A DNA stretch of 64,000 bases from Azospirillum agricola (lineage in GTDB: Bacteria; Pseudomonadota; Alphaproteobacteria; Azospirillales; Azospirillaceae): contig NZ_JAGINM010000017.1 in assembly GCF_017876095.1 (NCBI RefSeq), positions 62,001 through 126,000 of the forward strand, read 5' to 3'. Positions 28,408 through 38,193 of the stretch are shown one piece after another. The notes beneath the pieces are model-generated. The model worked only from the letters and a program-made list of their open reading frames with translations. It was not told where the DNA came from and ran no database searches. Within the stretch, counting starts at the first letter, position 1; each line of letters starts with the position of its first letter. The translations under genes were made by a program, and so were the position numbers.

Positions 28408-29166
28408 CTACGCCTCGCCGGAGAAGCAGCCGCTGCGTGCGGCCACCACCGCGACCTGGGTGCGGTTGCGCACGCCGAGCTTCTGCATGATGGCGCGGAC
28501 ATGCACCTTCACCGTGCCCTCCAGCACGCCGAGCCCGCGGGCGATCTCCTTGTTGGAGTGGCCGGCCAGCAGGAGTTGGAAGACGTCGCGCTGGCGGTCG
28601 GTCAGGCGGTCGAGGATGCCGGAGGCCGGCCGCACCGGATCGCTCACCACGGCGCTGCTCAGCACCGCGCGCGGCAGGGGAAGGAAGATGTCCCCGCTCA
28701 GCGCCAGCGAGATGGCGTGCTCCAGCACCTCGGCCGAGCTGGTCTTCAGGATGTAGCCACGCGCGCCCAGGCGGACGCTGTCGACGATGTCCGACACCTC
28801 GTCGGACCCGGAGATCACCAGCAGAGGCACGCTGCCCAGCGCGTCGATCATCCGGCGGACACCGGGATGGCCCCCGTCCCCGGCCGCCTCCGAACGATCA
28901 TCCGCTTCATCGCCCGCCCCGCCCAGACCGAGGTCGAACAGCACCAGGGTCAGGTCCGGCGTGCGCCGGGCCAGCGCGATCGCCTCGTCGAGGGACCCCG
29001 CCTCCAGGACACGGGCGTGGGGATGGATTTCGCCAACGGAGAGCGCGAAGCCATGCCGCACGAGAGGATGATCGTCGACCACCAGGAAGGTCGGTGCCGC
29101 TTCGGTCGCGACACGCTCAAAGCCGCGGGTTTGCAGCGTTATCTCCATTGTATCCCCACATGGCAT
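28408..29166 (-). CDS. LuxR/NarL-family response regulator
   Basis: This 252-residue regulator has a receiver domain (VVDDHPLVRHGFALSV near residue 29, phospho-acceptor Asp in LVLFDLGLGG, Lys in YILKTSS) and a C-terminal LuxR helix-turn-helix (LTDRQRDVFQLLLAGHSNKEIARGL). The linker after the phospho-Asp has an inserted Gly/Asp-rich stretch (GAGDEADDRSEAAGDGG) longer than usual. The start is uncertain between ATG 29166 (GGAG 9 nt upstream) and ATG 29148. It is divergent from another LuxR-type regulator across an AT-rich 335-nt region. No sensor kinase lies beside it. Confidence 0.88.
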   Translation of the reverse strand: MPCGDTMEITLQTRGFERVATEAAPTFLVVDDHPLVRHGFALSVGEIHPHARVLEAGSLDEAIALARRTPDLTLVLFDLGLGGAGDEADDRSEAAGDGGHPGVRRMIDALGSVPLLVISGSDEVSDIVDSVRLGARGYILKTSSAEVLEHAISLALSGDIFLPLPRAVLSSAVVSDPVRPASGILDRLTDRQRDVFQLLLAGHSNKEIARGLGVLEGTVKVHVRAIMQKLGVRNRTQVAVVAARSGCFSGEA

Positions 29167-29385
29167 CCGGTCGTTCTCCAGATCGGCCAAAGACAACGAT
29201 TGGCCAAAAACCGGAAGACCTTCTTTCGAAGCGCCAAGACCCCCGACTACTCCGAAAGATTGGACAGTTCAACTGGCACGGATTTCCGACAAAATCGAAA
29301 TCATTATCGTCGATTTCACCGTCGCGCCTTGCGTCTGTCAACGGACATCCGTATAAATCATCGGGTCATCAAGCGTAAAGCCCGC

Positions 29386-29426
29386 TTTTTCCGGACAATA
29401 TTGATTGTATTTTTCCTTTCCGGAAA
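29386..29426. promoter_or_regulatory. Candidate operator: repeated TTTCCGGA palindrome between two regulators
   Basis: TTTCCGGAAA (29417-29426) is a perfect 10-bp palindrome, and TTTTTCCGGA (29386-29395) carries the matching half about two turns of helix away. Both lie in the AT-rich gap (29167-29501) between the divergent response-regulator genes, about 75-115 nt before the plus-strand start. They are plausible binding sites for one of the two LuxR-type proteins. Nothing else is seen in this gap. Confidence 0.4.
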
Positions 29427-29501
29427 TTCGAACGCGGGGCGGGCATTCACGAAGCGCCGGACCGGGTACGGGACTGGGGACGGCGCGGCGGAGGAGAGTC
29501 T

Positions 29502-30167
29502 ATGAAGACGTGGAACGTCATGCTGGTGGATCACGACCGGCTGTTCTCGGCGGCGCTCGCGACGCTGATCGCCGGCGGCCCATTCCATGTGGGCACCCAT
29601 GCGTTGAGCGCCGACGACGCGTTGGAGGACATCGCGGCCGGCGCCGCCCCGGACGTGATCGTGCTGGCCCTCCAGGACGGGCTGGCGGAGGAGATCGCCG
29701 GCATCAAGCGCCTGCGCGCCGCCACCCAGGCCCGCATCGTCGTGCTGGCCGACACCATCGCCGACCGCTCCCTGTCGCTGTCGCTGAAGGCCGGGGCGGA
29801 CGCCTATCTGAACAAGAGCATGTCCAGCGAGTCGCTGCTGCGGTCCCTGCAACTGGTCATGCTGGGCGAGGTGGTCTACCCGACCCATGTGGCGAGCCTG
29901 CTGATGGCCGCCAGCAACGAGCGCCCCACCCCGCAGCCGGTCGCGGCGGCCGTCTCCAACGGCGACCTGTCGAAGCGCGAGGTGCAGATCCTGCGCTGCC
30001 TGCTGGCCGGCCAGTCGAACAAGGCCATCGCCCGCAACCTGCACATCACCGAATCGACGGTGAAGATGCATTTCAAGAACGTGATGCGGAAGATCAACGC
30101 CCAGAACCGCACCCAGGCGGCGGTGTGGGCGATCCAGAACGGGCTGTCGCCGCTCATCACCGCCTGA
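29502..30167 (+). CDS. LuxR-type regulator with pseudo-receiver domain
   Basis: This 221-residue protein has the layout of a NarL/FixJ response regulator. An N-terminal receiver-like domain carries the acidic pocket (VDHDRLFSA, D10 and D12) and the conserved Lys (AYLNKSMS). A C-terminal LuxR helix-turn-helix follows (LSKREVQILRCLLAGQSNKAIARNL). The phospho-acceptor position is Ala56 (PDVIVLALQDG) where Asp is expected, so it is probably not controlled by phosphorylation. Asp59 nearby is out of register. It is divergent from a more canonical regulator, with which it might form heterodimers. A strong terminator follows. Confidence 0.85.
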   Translation: MKTWNVMLVDHDRLFSAALATLIAGGPFHVGTHALSADDALEDIAAGAAPDVIVLALQDGLAEEIAGIKRLRAATQARIVVLADTIADRSLSLSLKAGADAYLNKSMSSESLLRSLQLVMLGEVVYPTHVASLLMAASNERPTPQPVAAAVSNGDLSKREVQILRCLLAGQSNKAIARNLHITESTVKMHFKNVMRKINAQNRTQAAVWAIQNGLSPLITA

Positions 30168-30190
30168 GCGCGGCGCTCCGATGCAAGGAG

Positions 30191-30219
30191 AAAGGGCGCC
30201 GGGATTGCCGGCGCCCTTT
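30191..30219. terminator. Bidirectional intrinsic terminator
   Basis: AAAGGGCGCCGG (30191-30202) pairs with CCGGCGCCCTTT (30208-30219), a 12-bp stem with a 5-nt loop between two convergent genes. The A and T ends serve both strands. Confidence 0.8.
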
Positions 30220-30230
30220 CCGCTCCACGA

Positions 30231-30803
30231 TCACTCCGCCGCGTGGCGTTGGCGGTCGTGCCGGCCCTCGGCGAACTCCTCGATCATCTTGGGGCAGAAG
30301 GCGGCCAGATCGTCCGGCTTGCGCGAGGTGACGAGGCCGCGGTCGGTGACCACCGTCTCGTCAACCCAGGTCGCCCCGGCGTTGGTCAGGTCGGTCTTCA
30401 GCGACGGCCAGGACGTCAGCCGCCGGCCCTTCACGGCGCCGGCATCGATCAGCGTCCAGGGGCCGTGACAAATCGCGGCGATGGGCTTGCCCGCCTGGGC
30501 GAAGCTCTTGATGAAGTCGATGGCCTTCGGCTCCAGCCGCAGGGCGTCGGGGTTGATGACGCCGCCCGGCAGCATCAGCGCGTCGTAGCGGCCGGCGTCG
30601 GCTTGGTCGAGCACCGTGTCGACCGCAACCATGTCGCCCTTGTCGTGATGGTTCCAGCCCTGGATTTGGCCGGGTTTCGGGGCGACGACGTGAACCGTGG
30701 CGCCCGCGTCGCGCAGGGCCTTCACCGGTTCGGTCAGTTCCACCTGTTCGAAGCCGTCGGTGGCGAGCACGGCCACGGTCTTGCCGGTCAGGTTCTGAGC
30801 CAT
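30231..30803 (-). CDS. DJ-1/PfpI family protein (class I glutamine amidotransferase-like)
   Basis: This 190-residue protein has the DJ-1/PfpI fold: VAVLATDGFEQVELTEP (E19 is the conserved acidic residue), ALMLPGGVINPD, and the nucleophile elbow AAICHGPW with C112 followed by H113. A canonical PfpI/YhbO-like enzyme would act as a deglycase or stress-protective hydrolase; the exact activity of this member is not known. The length is typical. It is monocistronic with a shared terminator downstream. Confidence 0.9.
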   Translation of the reverse strand: MAQNLTGKTVAVLATDGFEQVELTEPVKALRDAGATVHVVAPKPGQIQGWNHHDKGDMVAVDTVLDQADAGRYDALMLPGGVINPDALRLEPKAIDFIKSFAQAGKPIAAICHGPWTLIDAGAVKGRRLTSWPSLKTDLTNAGATWVDETVVTDRGLVTSRKPDDLAAFCPKMIEEFAEGRHDRQRHAAE

Positions 30804-30935
30804 GGGGGCCTCCTCGCTGTTGGTCTCAAGCCTCCAGCAACCGGCTTACCCCTGGATCGTTCCCTTGGAACCCGCCGGCAATTCCCATGTTGATCGTTGC
30901 ATAAGGATCACACTCACAGACGGGAGCGCCCAACC

Positions 30936-31292
30936 ATGCGACTCCGCAACGCTTTCGCGACCCTTGTCGTGGCCGCAACCCTGCCATTCGCCTGGCCCGA
31001 GTCGGCCCTTGCCGGGGAATCGCTGCACGCGCGCGACCTGACCGGCCTGGAGGTCACCGGCCTGCTCGGCGAGGAGCTGGGACAGATCGCCTCGGTCTCG
31101 GAAACCACGGACCACAAGGACGCCGTCGTGCTGGTCGAGGCCAGCGGCATGCTGGACGTCGGCCACCGCTATTTCACGCTGCGCCGCTCGCAGCTCAGCC
31201 CGGGCGAGGACGAGGACACGGTGACGGTCAAGGTGACCGCCACGGAGGTGGTGCGCCGGATGCGCGACGACACCCAGGTGGCGGAGCGGTAG
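30936..31292 (+). CDS. Small exported PRC-barrel-like protein
   Basis: This 118-residue protein has a signal peptide (MRLRNAFATLVVAATLPFAW, cleavage near ALA-GES at about residue 26). A short domain follows that begins DLTGLEVTGLLGEELGQIASV, which resembles a PRC-barrel start, and it continues with a beta-rich stretch and an acidic loop (SPGEDEDTVTVKV). GGGAG lies about 10 nt before the ATG. It probably works in the periplasm. It is the second exported PRC-type protein in the window, after the one at 18080-18949, but they share little sequence. Confidence 0.7.
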   Translation: MRLRNAFATLVVAATLPFAWPESALAGESLHARDLTGLEVTGLLGEELGQIASVSETTDHKDAVVLVEASGMLDVGHRYFTLRRSQLSPGEDEDTVTVKVTATEVVRRMRDDTQVAER

Positions 31293-31312
31293 GGAGAGTT
31301 CTTGAACCACCC

Positions 31313-31337
31313 CCCACCCCCGCCCAGCGGGGGTGGG
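31313..31337. repeat. GC-rich palindrome between convergent genes
   Basis: CCCACCCCCGC (31313-31323) pairs with GCGGGGGTGGG (31327-31337) over 3 nt. It lies in the 62-nt gap between convergent genes and belongs to the same general class of short C/G palindromes seen at 1632, 20410 and 21838. It may act as a terminator. Confidence 0.55.
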
Positions 31338-31354
31338 CAATCGAATCTCGCCCC

Positions 31355-31822
31355 CTACCCCTCCAACACATGGCTGGGCTTGCAGCCGGTCGGCCAGGGT
31401 TCGCCCAGATCCTCGACCAGCAGGCGCCAGCCGGCGCCGTCGAGCCGGACGCAGCCGCCGCCGGCGAAATGCAGGGCGACCCCGCCCTCCACCGTCTCCA
31501 GCGACAGCAGCTCCAGGATCTGCCCGCGATCCTTCACGTCGATGCCGCGCAGCTTGACGCCGGTGATCCCCTCGACCCGAACCCCGCAATGGACCCGCTC
31601 GAAGGGCGCCAGATCGTCGTCGTCGGCCGTGGGGCCGGGACGCGGCCGGGCGGCGCTCTCCCAGCGGAAACGGTTCACCACCATGACGAAACGCTTCTCG
31701 TCCGGCAGGAATCCCATGTCGCCGATGGGCAGGATGGCGTCCTGGAGGCAGGCGGAGACGACCTTCAGATCCTCGTCGTCCTCCGCGCGCAGGCGGATCG
31801 GGGCAGCGGGGGCAGCGGTCAT
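31355..31822 (-). CDS. DUF2948 family protein
   Basis: This 155-residue protein matches the alphaproteobacterial DUF2948 family by eye. It begins RLRAEDDEDLKVVSACLQDA, continues DMGFLPDEKRFVMVVNRFRWE and ends LHFAGGGCVRLDGAGWRLLVEDLGEPW. Its place directly after murA is typical of the order and supports the call. There is no signal peptide, membrane segment or catalytic motif. The gap to murA is 26 nt, so they are likely cotranscribed. Its function is unknown. Confidence 0.88.
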   Translation of the reverse strand: MTAAPAAPIRLRAEDDEDLKVVSACLQDAILPIGDMGFLPDEKRFVMVVNRFRWESAARPRPGPTADDDDLAPFERVHCGVRVEGITGVKLRGIDVKDRGQILELLSLETVEGGVALHFAGGGCVRLDGAGWRLLVEDLGEPWPTGCKPSHVLEG

Positions 31823-31848
31823 GGCACCTCTCGGTTGGGCGGGAGGGC

Positions 31849-33141
<1,293 letters not shown>

Positions 33142-33186
33142 GGGGACCTGTGCCTTGCGGGAGATGGGGAAACCGGACGCGGAGGA

Positions 33187-33741
33187 TCAGAGACGCGGCA
33201 GCGTCACGCCCTTCTGGCCCATGTATTTGCCGGACTTGTCGGCGTAGGACACCTCGCAGACGCTGTCCCCCTTGAGGAACAGGAACTGGCAGAGGCCCTC
33301 GTTGGCGTAGACCTTCGCGGGCAGCGGCGTGGTGTTGGAGATCTCCAGCGTGACGTGGCCTTCCCACTCCGGCTCCAGCGGGGTCACGTTGACGATCAGG
33401 CCGCAGCGGGCGTAGGTGCTCTTGCCCAGGCAGATCACCAGCACGTCGCGCGGGATGCGGAAATACTCCACCGTGCGGGCCAGCGCGAAGCTGTTGGGCG
33501 GGATGATGCAGACGTCGGTCTTGCGGTCGACGAAGCTGCTGTCATCGAAGCGCTTGGGATCGACCAGCGCGTTGTCGACGTTGGTGAAGATCTTGAACTC
33601 GTCGGCCACCCGCGCGTCGTAGCCGTAGGACGACACGCCGTAGGAGATGACGCCCTCGCGCTTCTGCGTCTCGACGAAGGGCTCGATCATGCCCTTGGTC
33701 TCGGCCATCTCGCGGATCCAGCTGTCCGGCATGATGCCCAT
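33187..33741 (-). CDS. dcd: dCTP deaminase
   Basis: Dcd deaminates dCTP to dUTP to feed thymidylate synthesis. The 184-residue protein shows the family blocks SYGVSSYGYDARVADEFKIF, PNSFALARTVEYFRIPRDV, GKSTYARCGLIVNVTPLEPEWEGH (in segments, with the catalytic Glu in EWEGHVTLEISN) and ANEGLCQFLF. The start ATG 33741 has AAGGAG 7 nt upstream. It shares its direction with murA. The DUF2948-murA-dcd run is in keeping with relatives, although functional linkage between the genes is loose. Confidence 0.96.
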   Translation of the reverse strand: MGIMPDSWIREMAETKGMIEPFVETQKREGVISYGVSSYGYDARVADEFKIFTNVDNALVDPKRFDDSSFVDRKTDVCIIPPNSFALARTVEYFRIPRDVLVICLGKSTYARCGLIVNVTPLEPEWEGHVTLEISNTTPLPAKVYANEGLCQFLFLKGDSVCEVSYADKSGKYMGQKGVTLPRL

Positions 33742-33909
33742 CGGGGAACTCCTTGACGTATCGAAAGTGTGGGGTCGAGGGCCGTTTGTAGCGGAGCCGG
33801 CCCGGCCGCTCAAGGACAGGAAATGGGGCAGGCGCGCATGGCGGGAATATCGCGGGGGCCGGGGGCAAGGGTCTTTGCCCTTGGCCGGCGAGCCGCTAGG
33901 ATCGCGGCC

Positions 33910-34344
33910 ATGACCGACGATTCCATCACGCTGTCCCTCACGAACGCCTCCGATTCCGCCGATGCCGCAAGCATCCTCAATGGGCTGAAGCGCTACAACG
34001 AAGCCGCCTCCGGACGCGCGCCCGACCGGCGCGACGTGACCATCGTCGCCCACGACGCCGACGGGACGCTGCTCGGCGGTCTGGCCGGCTACACCCAGTG
34101 GGACTGGCTCTACGTCGATCAGCTGTGGATCGCCGAGGGGGGACGGCGCGGCGGCGTCGGCTCCCGCCTGCTGGCGGCGGCCGAGGCGGAGGGGCTGGCG
34201 CGCGGCTGCCGCTGGTCGCGACTCTACACCTACGATTTCCAGGCGCCGGACTTCTACCCCAGGCACGGCTACGAGGTCTGGGCCGAGCTGGACGGCTACC
34301 CCGAGGGGCACAAGCAGATCTGGTTCCGCAAGACGCTGGGGTAA
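33910..34344 (+). CDS. GNAT family N-acetyltransferase
   Basis: This 144-residue single-domain acetyltransferase has the acetyl-CoA loop as VDQLWIAEGGRRGGVGSRLLAAAE near residue 67 (R/Q-x-x-G-x-G/A form RRGGVG) and the late motif APDFYPRHGYEVWAEL typical of the clade. The substrate is unknown. I start at ATG 33910, which gives the normal domain size; the frame is open upstream without a good start. It is divergent from dcd, with about 170 nt between them, and is followed by a REP-type element. Confidence 0.85.
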   Translation: MTDDSITLSLTNASDSADAASILNGLKRYNEAASGRAPDRRDVTIVAHDADGTLLGGLAGYTQWDWLYVDQLWIAEGGRRGGVGSRLLAAAEAEGLARGCRWSRLYTYDFQAPDFYPRHGYEVWAELDGYPEGHKQIWFRKTLG

Positions 34345-34383
34345 GGAAACACCCCAGGAACGGCCGCGACGCCTTCCTCTTCG

Positions 34384-34475
34384 TCACGCCCGGCCTTGTG
34401 CCGGGCATCCACGGCCGCAAATCCTCCTGTGACGGTTGCCCGTGGATGACCGGGACAAGCCCGGCCAGGACGCGG
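34384..34475. repeat. REP-like inverted repeat (CCCGG-TTGT-CCGGGCATCCACGG type)
   Basis: The left arm (from about 34388 to 34414, CCCGGCCTTGTGCCGGGCAT then CCACGG) and the right arm (34440-34464, CCGTGGATGACCGGGACAAG then CCCGG) are near-complementary and can fold into one long hairpin with internal CCGG hairpins. The sequence type is well known between alphaproteobacterial genes. It fills most of the gap between the GNAT gene and the 46-residue gene. Confidence 0.75.
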
Positions 34476-34515
34476 ACGAACGAATGACGTCTTGCCGTCA
34501 CCGAAAGGCGGACGC

Positions 34516-34656
34516 CTACTCCGCCTTGTCCCTTTGCCGTGCCTGCTCCTTGCGCTTGCGCAGATTCTCGCGCAGCCGCGCGGCCAGACGGTCGTCGCGG
34601 CTGTTGGCGGCGGGCTTGCCCTTCGGCGGGGCGGGGGTTTCGGTCTCGTCGGTCAT
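34516..34656 (-). CDS. Small basic conserved protein (46 residues)
   Basis: A 46-residue open frame runs from ATG 34656 to TAG 34516. It begins with an acidic/proline leader (MTDETETPAPPKGKPAANSR) and continues with a charged helix, DDRLAARLRENLRKRKEQAR. I recall short proteins of this shape in related alphaproteobacteria, which supports it as real, but the function is unknown. GGAGG-like purines (ATCCTCCGATG on the plus strand gives CATCGGAGGAT) lie just upstream. It follows asnB by 18 nt in the same direction, so it probably shares its transcript. Confidence 0.6.
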   Translation of the reverse strand: MTDETETPAPPKGKPAANSRDDRLAARLRENLRKRKEQARQRDKAE

Positions 34657-34674
34657 CGGAGGATCGTCAGGGCA

Positions 34675-36657
34675 TCAGGCGGCGAGCGGGGCGGCGGCGG
34701 CGGAGCGCGCCCAATGGCGGGTCCAGGCCTGGAACATCAGCACGTTCCAGAGCCTGTGCTGGTTGTTCCGGGTTCCGGACAGATGCTCGGTCCAGCAGGC
34801 GCGGATCGTTGCGGGATCGAACCAGCCCTCCGAGCGCAGAGCGGACTCGCTCAGCAGATCCTCCGCCCAGTCCCGCAGGGGGCCGCGCAGCCACGCGTCG
34901 ATCGGCACGGCGAAGCCGGATTTCGGCCGTTCGATCAGTTCCTTCGGAACATGGCGGTACAGCAGCTGGCGCAGCAGCCATTTGCCCTGCCCGCCCCGGA
35001 TCTTCTGGGACAGCGGCACCCGCCACGCGAACTCCACCACCCGGTGGTCGAGCAGCGGCACCCGCGCCTCCAGCCCGACGCCCATGCTGGCGCGGTCCAC
35101 CTTGGCGAGGATGTCGTCCGGCAGATAGGTGGCGCTGTCGAGCAGTTGCATGCGCGGAACGAAGCCTGGAATCCGCCGGGCAAGCTCCGCATCCCAGACC
35201 AGTCCCTTGGGCTCGCGCCCGCCACGGACCAGCGCGTCGGGATCGTCCCACTGCGACACCAATCGGCGGTAGAGCGCGTCCGGTTCCGGAGAGGCCAAGA
35301 CACCCGCCAGCTTGTGCAGCTTGTCGCCGGGCTGGCGCGGGCGGCGGCCCTCCGGCAGCAGCCCGAACAGGGCATCCCAGCCACCGGGCCGTACCGCCTG
35401 GATCATTCCGGCCGCGGTCCGACGCAGCCCCGGCGGCAGCGGCGCCATGCGGCGCCACACCGAATCGCCCCAGAGGTAACGGTTGTAGCCGGCGAACAGC
35501 TCGTCCCCCCCATCGCCGGACAAGGCGACGGTGACGGATTTCCGGGTCAGTTGCGACACCAGAACGGTCGGGATCTGCGAGCTGTCGGCGAAGGGCTCGT
35601 CGTACCACTCCGGCAGGTTCGGGATGGTGTCGAGCGCGTGGCGCGGCTCGACCACCAGCTCGGTGTGGTCGGTGCCGAGATGGCGGGCGACGGCGCGGGC
35701 GGCCTCGGCCTCGTCGTAGCCGCCCTCGCGGAAGCCGATGGTGAAGCTGCGCACCGGCCGGTCGCTGCGCCGGGCCATCAGCGCCACCACGGCGGAGCTG
35801 TCCACCCCGCCCGACAGAAAGGCGCCGAGCGGCACGTCGGCCATCATCTGCCGCCCGACCGCGTCGGACAGCAGCTCCTCCAGCGCGTCGATCGCCTCGG
35901 CGTCGGACAGGGCCAGCGGGTTCGCCAGACCGTCGCACGCCGCCGTGGCGACGTCCCAATAGACCGTCTCCTCCGGCTCGCGGCCGGGACGGACGGTGAG
36001 GATGCGGCCGGGCTCCAGCTTGCGCACACCCTCGAAGATGCTGTGCGGCGCCGGGACGTAGCTGAAGCGCAGATAGGCGGCCAGCGCGTCGCGGTCGAGG
36101 CCGGCGGTGAAGGCCGGATGCGCGCGCAGCGCCTTGGGCTGCGAGCCGAACAGCAACGCGCCGTTCTGCCGCGTCCAATAGAGCGGCTTCACCCCGAGCG
36201 GGTCGCGGACCAGCGTCAGCGCGCGCTCATGGCGGTCCCACAGGGCGAAGGCGAAGATGCCGACCAGCCGGCGCACCGCCCGCCCGATGCCCCAGGCGGC
36301 GCAGGCCTCGACCAGCACCTCGGTGTCGGACTGGCCTCGGAAGCGGTGGCCGGCGGACTCCAGCTCGGCGCGCAGCTCCAGAAAATTGTAGATTTCGCCG
36401 TTGTAGGCGATGACGTAGCGCCCGTCGGCCGAGTCCATCGGCTGCCGCCCGAGCGGCGACAGCTCGACGATGGCGAGGCGCCGGTGCCCCAGCGCCACTC
36501 CGGCGGCCTCGTCGGCCCACAGGCCGTCGCCGTCGGGGCCGCGATGGGCGATGCGGTCGTTCATGCGGCCGACCACCGCCGCGAAGCCGCCGGCGGCGGT
36601 CACGGCGGAGGCGGCGCGCCCGTCCGCGTCGAGCAGGAAGCCGCAGAAGCCGCACAC
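34675..36657 (-). CDS. asnB: Glutamine-hydrolysing asparagine synthetase-type amidotransferase
   Basis: This 660-residue protein has an N-terminal class II glutaminase domain with the Cys2 nucleophile (MCGFCGF), RHRGPDGDG-type IAHRGPDGDGLW and YNGEIYNFLELR. It is followed by the AsnB synthetase domain with the PP-loop SGGVDSSAVVALMARR near residue 262 and the later SGDGGDELFAGYNRYLWG. Length and motifs fit the long asparagine synthetase homologues found in exopolysaccharide and O-antigen loci, where they may amidate sugar acids rather than free aspartate. The polysaccharide genes nearby favour that reading. The conserved 112-residue gene lies 19 nt upstream. Confidence 0.9.
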   Translation of the reverse strand: MCGFCGFLLDADGRAASAVTAAGGFAAVVGRMNDRIAHRGPDGDGLWADEAAGVALGHRRLAIVELSPLGRQPMDSADGRYVIAYNGEIYNFLELRAELESAGHRFRGQSDTEVLVEACAAWGIGRAVRRLVGIFAFALWDRHERALTLVRDPLGVKPLYWTRQNGALLFGSQPKALRAHPAFTAGLDRDALAAYLRFSYVPAPHSIFEGVRKLEPGRILTVRPGREPEETVYWDVATAACDGLANPLALSDAEAIDALEELLSDAVGRQMMADVPLGAFLSGGVDSSAVVALMARRSDRPVRSFTIGFREGGYDEAEAARAVARHLGTDHTELVVEPRHALDTIPNLPEWYDEPFADSSQIPTVLVSQLTRKSVTVALSGDGGDELFAGYNRYLWGDSVWRRMAPLPPGLRRTAAGMIQAVRPGGWDALFGLLPEGRRPRQPGDKLHKLAGVLASPEPDALYRRLVSQWDDPDALVRGGREPKGLVWDAELARRIPGFVPRMQLLDSATYLPDDILAKVDRASMGVGLEARVPLLDHRVVEFAWRVPLSQKIRGGQGKWLLRQLLYRHVPKELIERPKSGFAVPIDAWLRGPLRDWAEDLLSESALRSEGWFDPATIRACWTEHLSGTRNNQHRLWNVLMFQAWTRHWARSAAAAPLAA

Positions 36658-36676
36658 GGACGCTACCCCCGCCTTG

Positions 36677-37015
36677 TCAGTGGTCGGAGTGGTGCAGGAT
36701 CTCGTCGCGCAGGCCGGTGTCGTAGCCGACGCCGACGGCGGTCAGCACGGCGCGGCCCGGCTCGCGCTTCACGATGCCCTTGCGCTCCAGGATGGTCCAG
36801 ACGGCGTCGTTCTGGAGGCCGGTGGCATCCTTGGCGGCGACGACGGCGTGGCCGAGGTGGAAGTGGTTGCCATGCGCGTGCGGCAGGCCGGTGATGAGGA
36901 AGGCGCCCTCCTCACCCTCGGCGGGCTTGTCCTCCAGCCGGGCGATCTCCTGCAACAGGGTCAGGGTGCGGAGTTGCAGCGGGTTCAGGTTCAGCGGGTT
37001 CTTCTTGGGGGGCAT
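36677..37015 (-). CDS. Conserved hypothetical protein
   Basis: This 112-residue protein begins MPPKKNPLNLNPLQLRTLTL and contains HAHGNHFHLGHAVVAAKDATG and an apparent winged-helix-like end (NDAVWTILERKGIVKREPGRAVLTAVG, in segments). I recall homologues in Rhodospirillales without assigned function. The His-rich stretch GLPHAHGNHFHLG could bind metal. No signal peptide or membrane helix is present. It starts 181 nt before the divergent epimerase gene and precedes asnB by 19 nt on the same strand, so the two are likely cotranscribed. Confidence 0.65.
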   Translation of the reverse strand: MPPKKNPLNLNPLQLRTLTLLQEIARLEDKPAEGEEGAFLITGLPHAHGNHFHLGHAVVAAKDATGLQNDAVWTILERKGIVKREPGRAVLTAVGVGYDTGLRDEILHHSDH

Positions 37016-37197
37016 GGTCGCGTCCCATCGGTCCTTGGTATCGGGTGTCGGCGCAGTAGACCGGGATGGCAAAGGCGCTGTCAAGCCGTGCGACCAGCCT
37101 TTGAAGGCTGGCGCGGCGGAAGGCGGTCGGGCATAAGACGCGTGCGGGACGCGAAGGCGCACCCACAGCTTCGGTTGCCGCAAGAGGCCAGCAGACC

Positions 37198-38193
37198 ATG
37201 ACCATCCTCGTCACCGGCGCCGCCGGCTTCATCGGTTCGCACGTCGCGGCGGCCCTGCTGGACCGAGGGCAGAGCGTGCTCGGCCTCGACAACCTCAACG
37301 ACTATTATTCGGTGGCGCTGAAGGAGGCGCGGCTGGCCCGGCTCCAGGCCCGGCCCGGCTTCCGCTTCGTCAAGGCCGACGTCGCCGACCGCGCGACGGT
37401 CGAGGGGCTGTGGCCGCAGTTCCAGGACGTGACCGGGGTGGTGCATCTGGCGGCCCAGGCCGGGGTGCGCTACTCGCTGGAGAACCCCTACGCCTATGTC
37501 GACGCCAACGTCACCGGGCAGGTCGCCCTGCTGGAGGCGGCGCGGCGGATGCCGAAGCTCGAGCATCTCGTCTACGCCTCGACCTCCTCGGTGTACGGCG
37601 CCAACAAGAAGATGCCCTTCTCGGTCGAGGACCGGGTCGACAGCCCGATGTCGATCTACGCCGCGACCAAGAAGGCGGCGGAGATGATGGCCTTCTCCTA
37701 CAGCCACCTCTACCGGATCCCGGCGACGGGGCTGCGCTTCTTCACCGTCTACGGCCCCTGGGGGCGCCCGGACATGGCGGCCTACCTGTTCGCCGACGCG
37801 ATCGTCGCCGGGCGGCCGATCCGTGTCTTCAACGGCGGCAGGATGAAGCGCGACTTCACCTTCGTCGAGGACATCGCCGCCGGCGTGCTGGCCGCCCTCG
37901 ACCGCCCGGCACCGCCGGATGCGGAGACCGGCGCGCCGCACCGGGTCTACAACCTCGGCAACAACCGCTGCGAGAATCTGATGCGCTTCATCGGCATCCT
38001 GGAGGAGTCGCTGGGGCGCGAGGCGGTGAAGATCATGGAGCCGCTCCAGGCCGGCGACGTGCCGGAGACCGCCGCCGACATCGAGGCCAGCCGCCGCGAC
38101 CTCGGCTTCGAGCCCAGGACCCCGATCGAGGTCGGGCTGCCCCGCTTCGTCGAATGGTACAAGGAATATCACGGCGTCAAGCCCGTGGGGTGA
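37198..38193 (+). CDS. UDP-glucuronate 4-epimerase-like SDR
   Basis: This 331-residue extended short-chain dehydrogenase has the NAD motif VTGAAGFIGSHVAAALLDRG near residue 4, the stretch LDNLNDYYSVALKEARL typical of UDP-GlcA epimerases, STSSVYGANKKMPF, the catalytic YAATKKAAE (Y-x3-K) and RFFTVYGPWGRPDMA. It should interconvert UDP-glucuronate and UDP-galacturonate for acidic polysaccharides. It faces away from asnB and lies close to the other sugar genes. Confidence 0.92.
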   Translation: MTILVTGAAGFIGSHVAAALLDRGQSVLGLDNLNDYYSVALKEARLARLQARPGFRFVKADVADRATVEGLWPQFQDVTGVVHLAAQAGVRYSLENPYAYVDANVTGQVALLEAARRMPKLEHLVYASTSSVYGANKKMPFSVEDRVDSPMSIYAATKKAAEMMAFSYSHLYRIPATGLRFFTVYGPWGRPDMAAYLFADAIVAGRPIRVFNGGRMKRDFTFVEDIAAGVLAALDRPAPPDAETGAPHRVYNLGNNRCENLMRFIGILEESLGREAVKIMEPLQAGDVPETAADIEASRRDLGFEPRTPIEVGLPRFVEWYKEYHGVKPVG

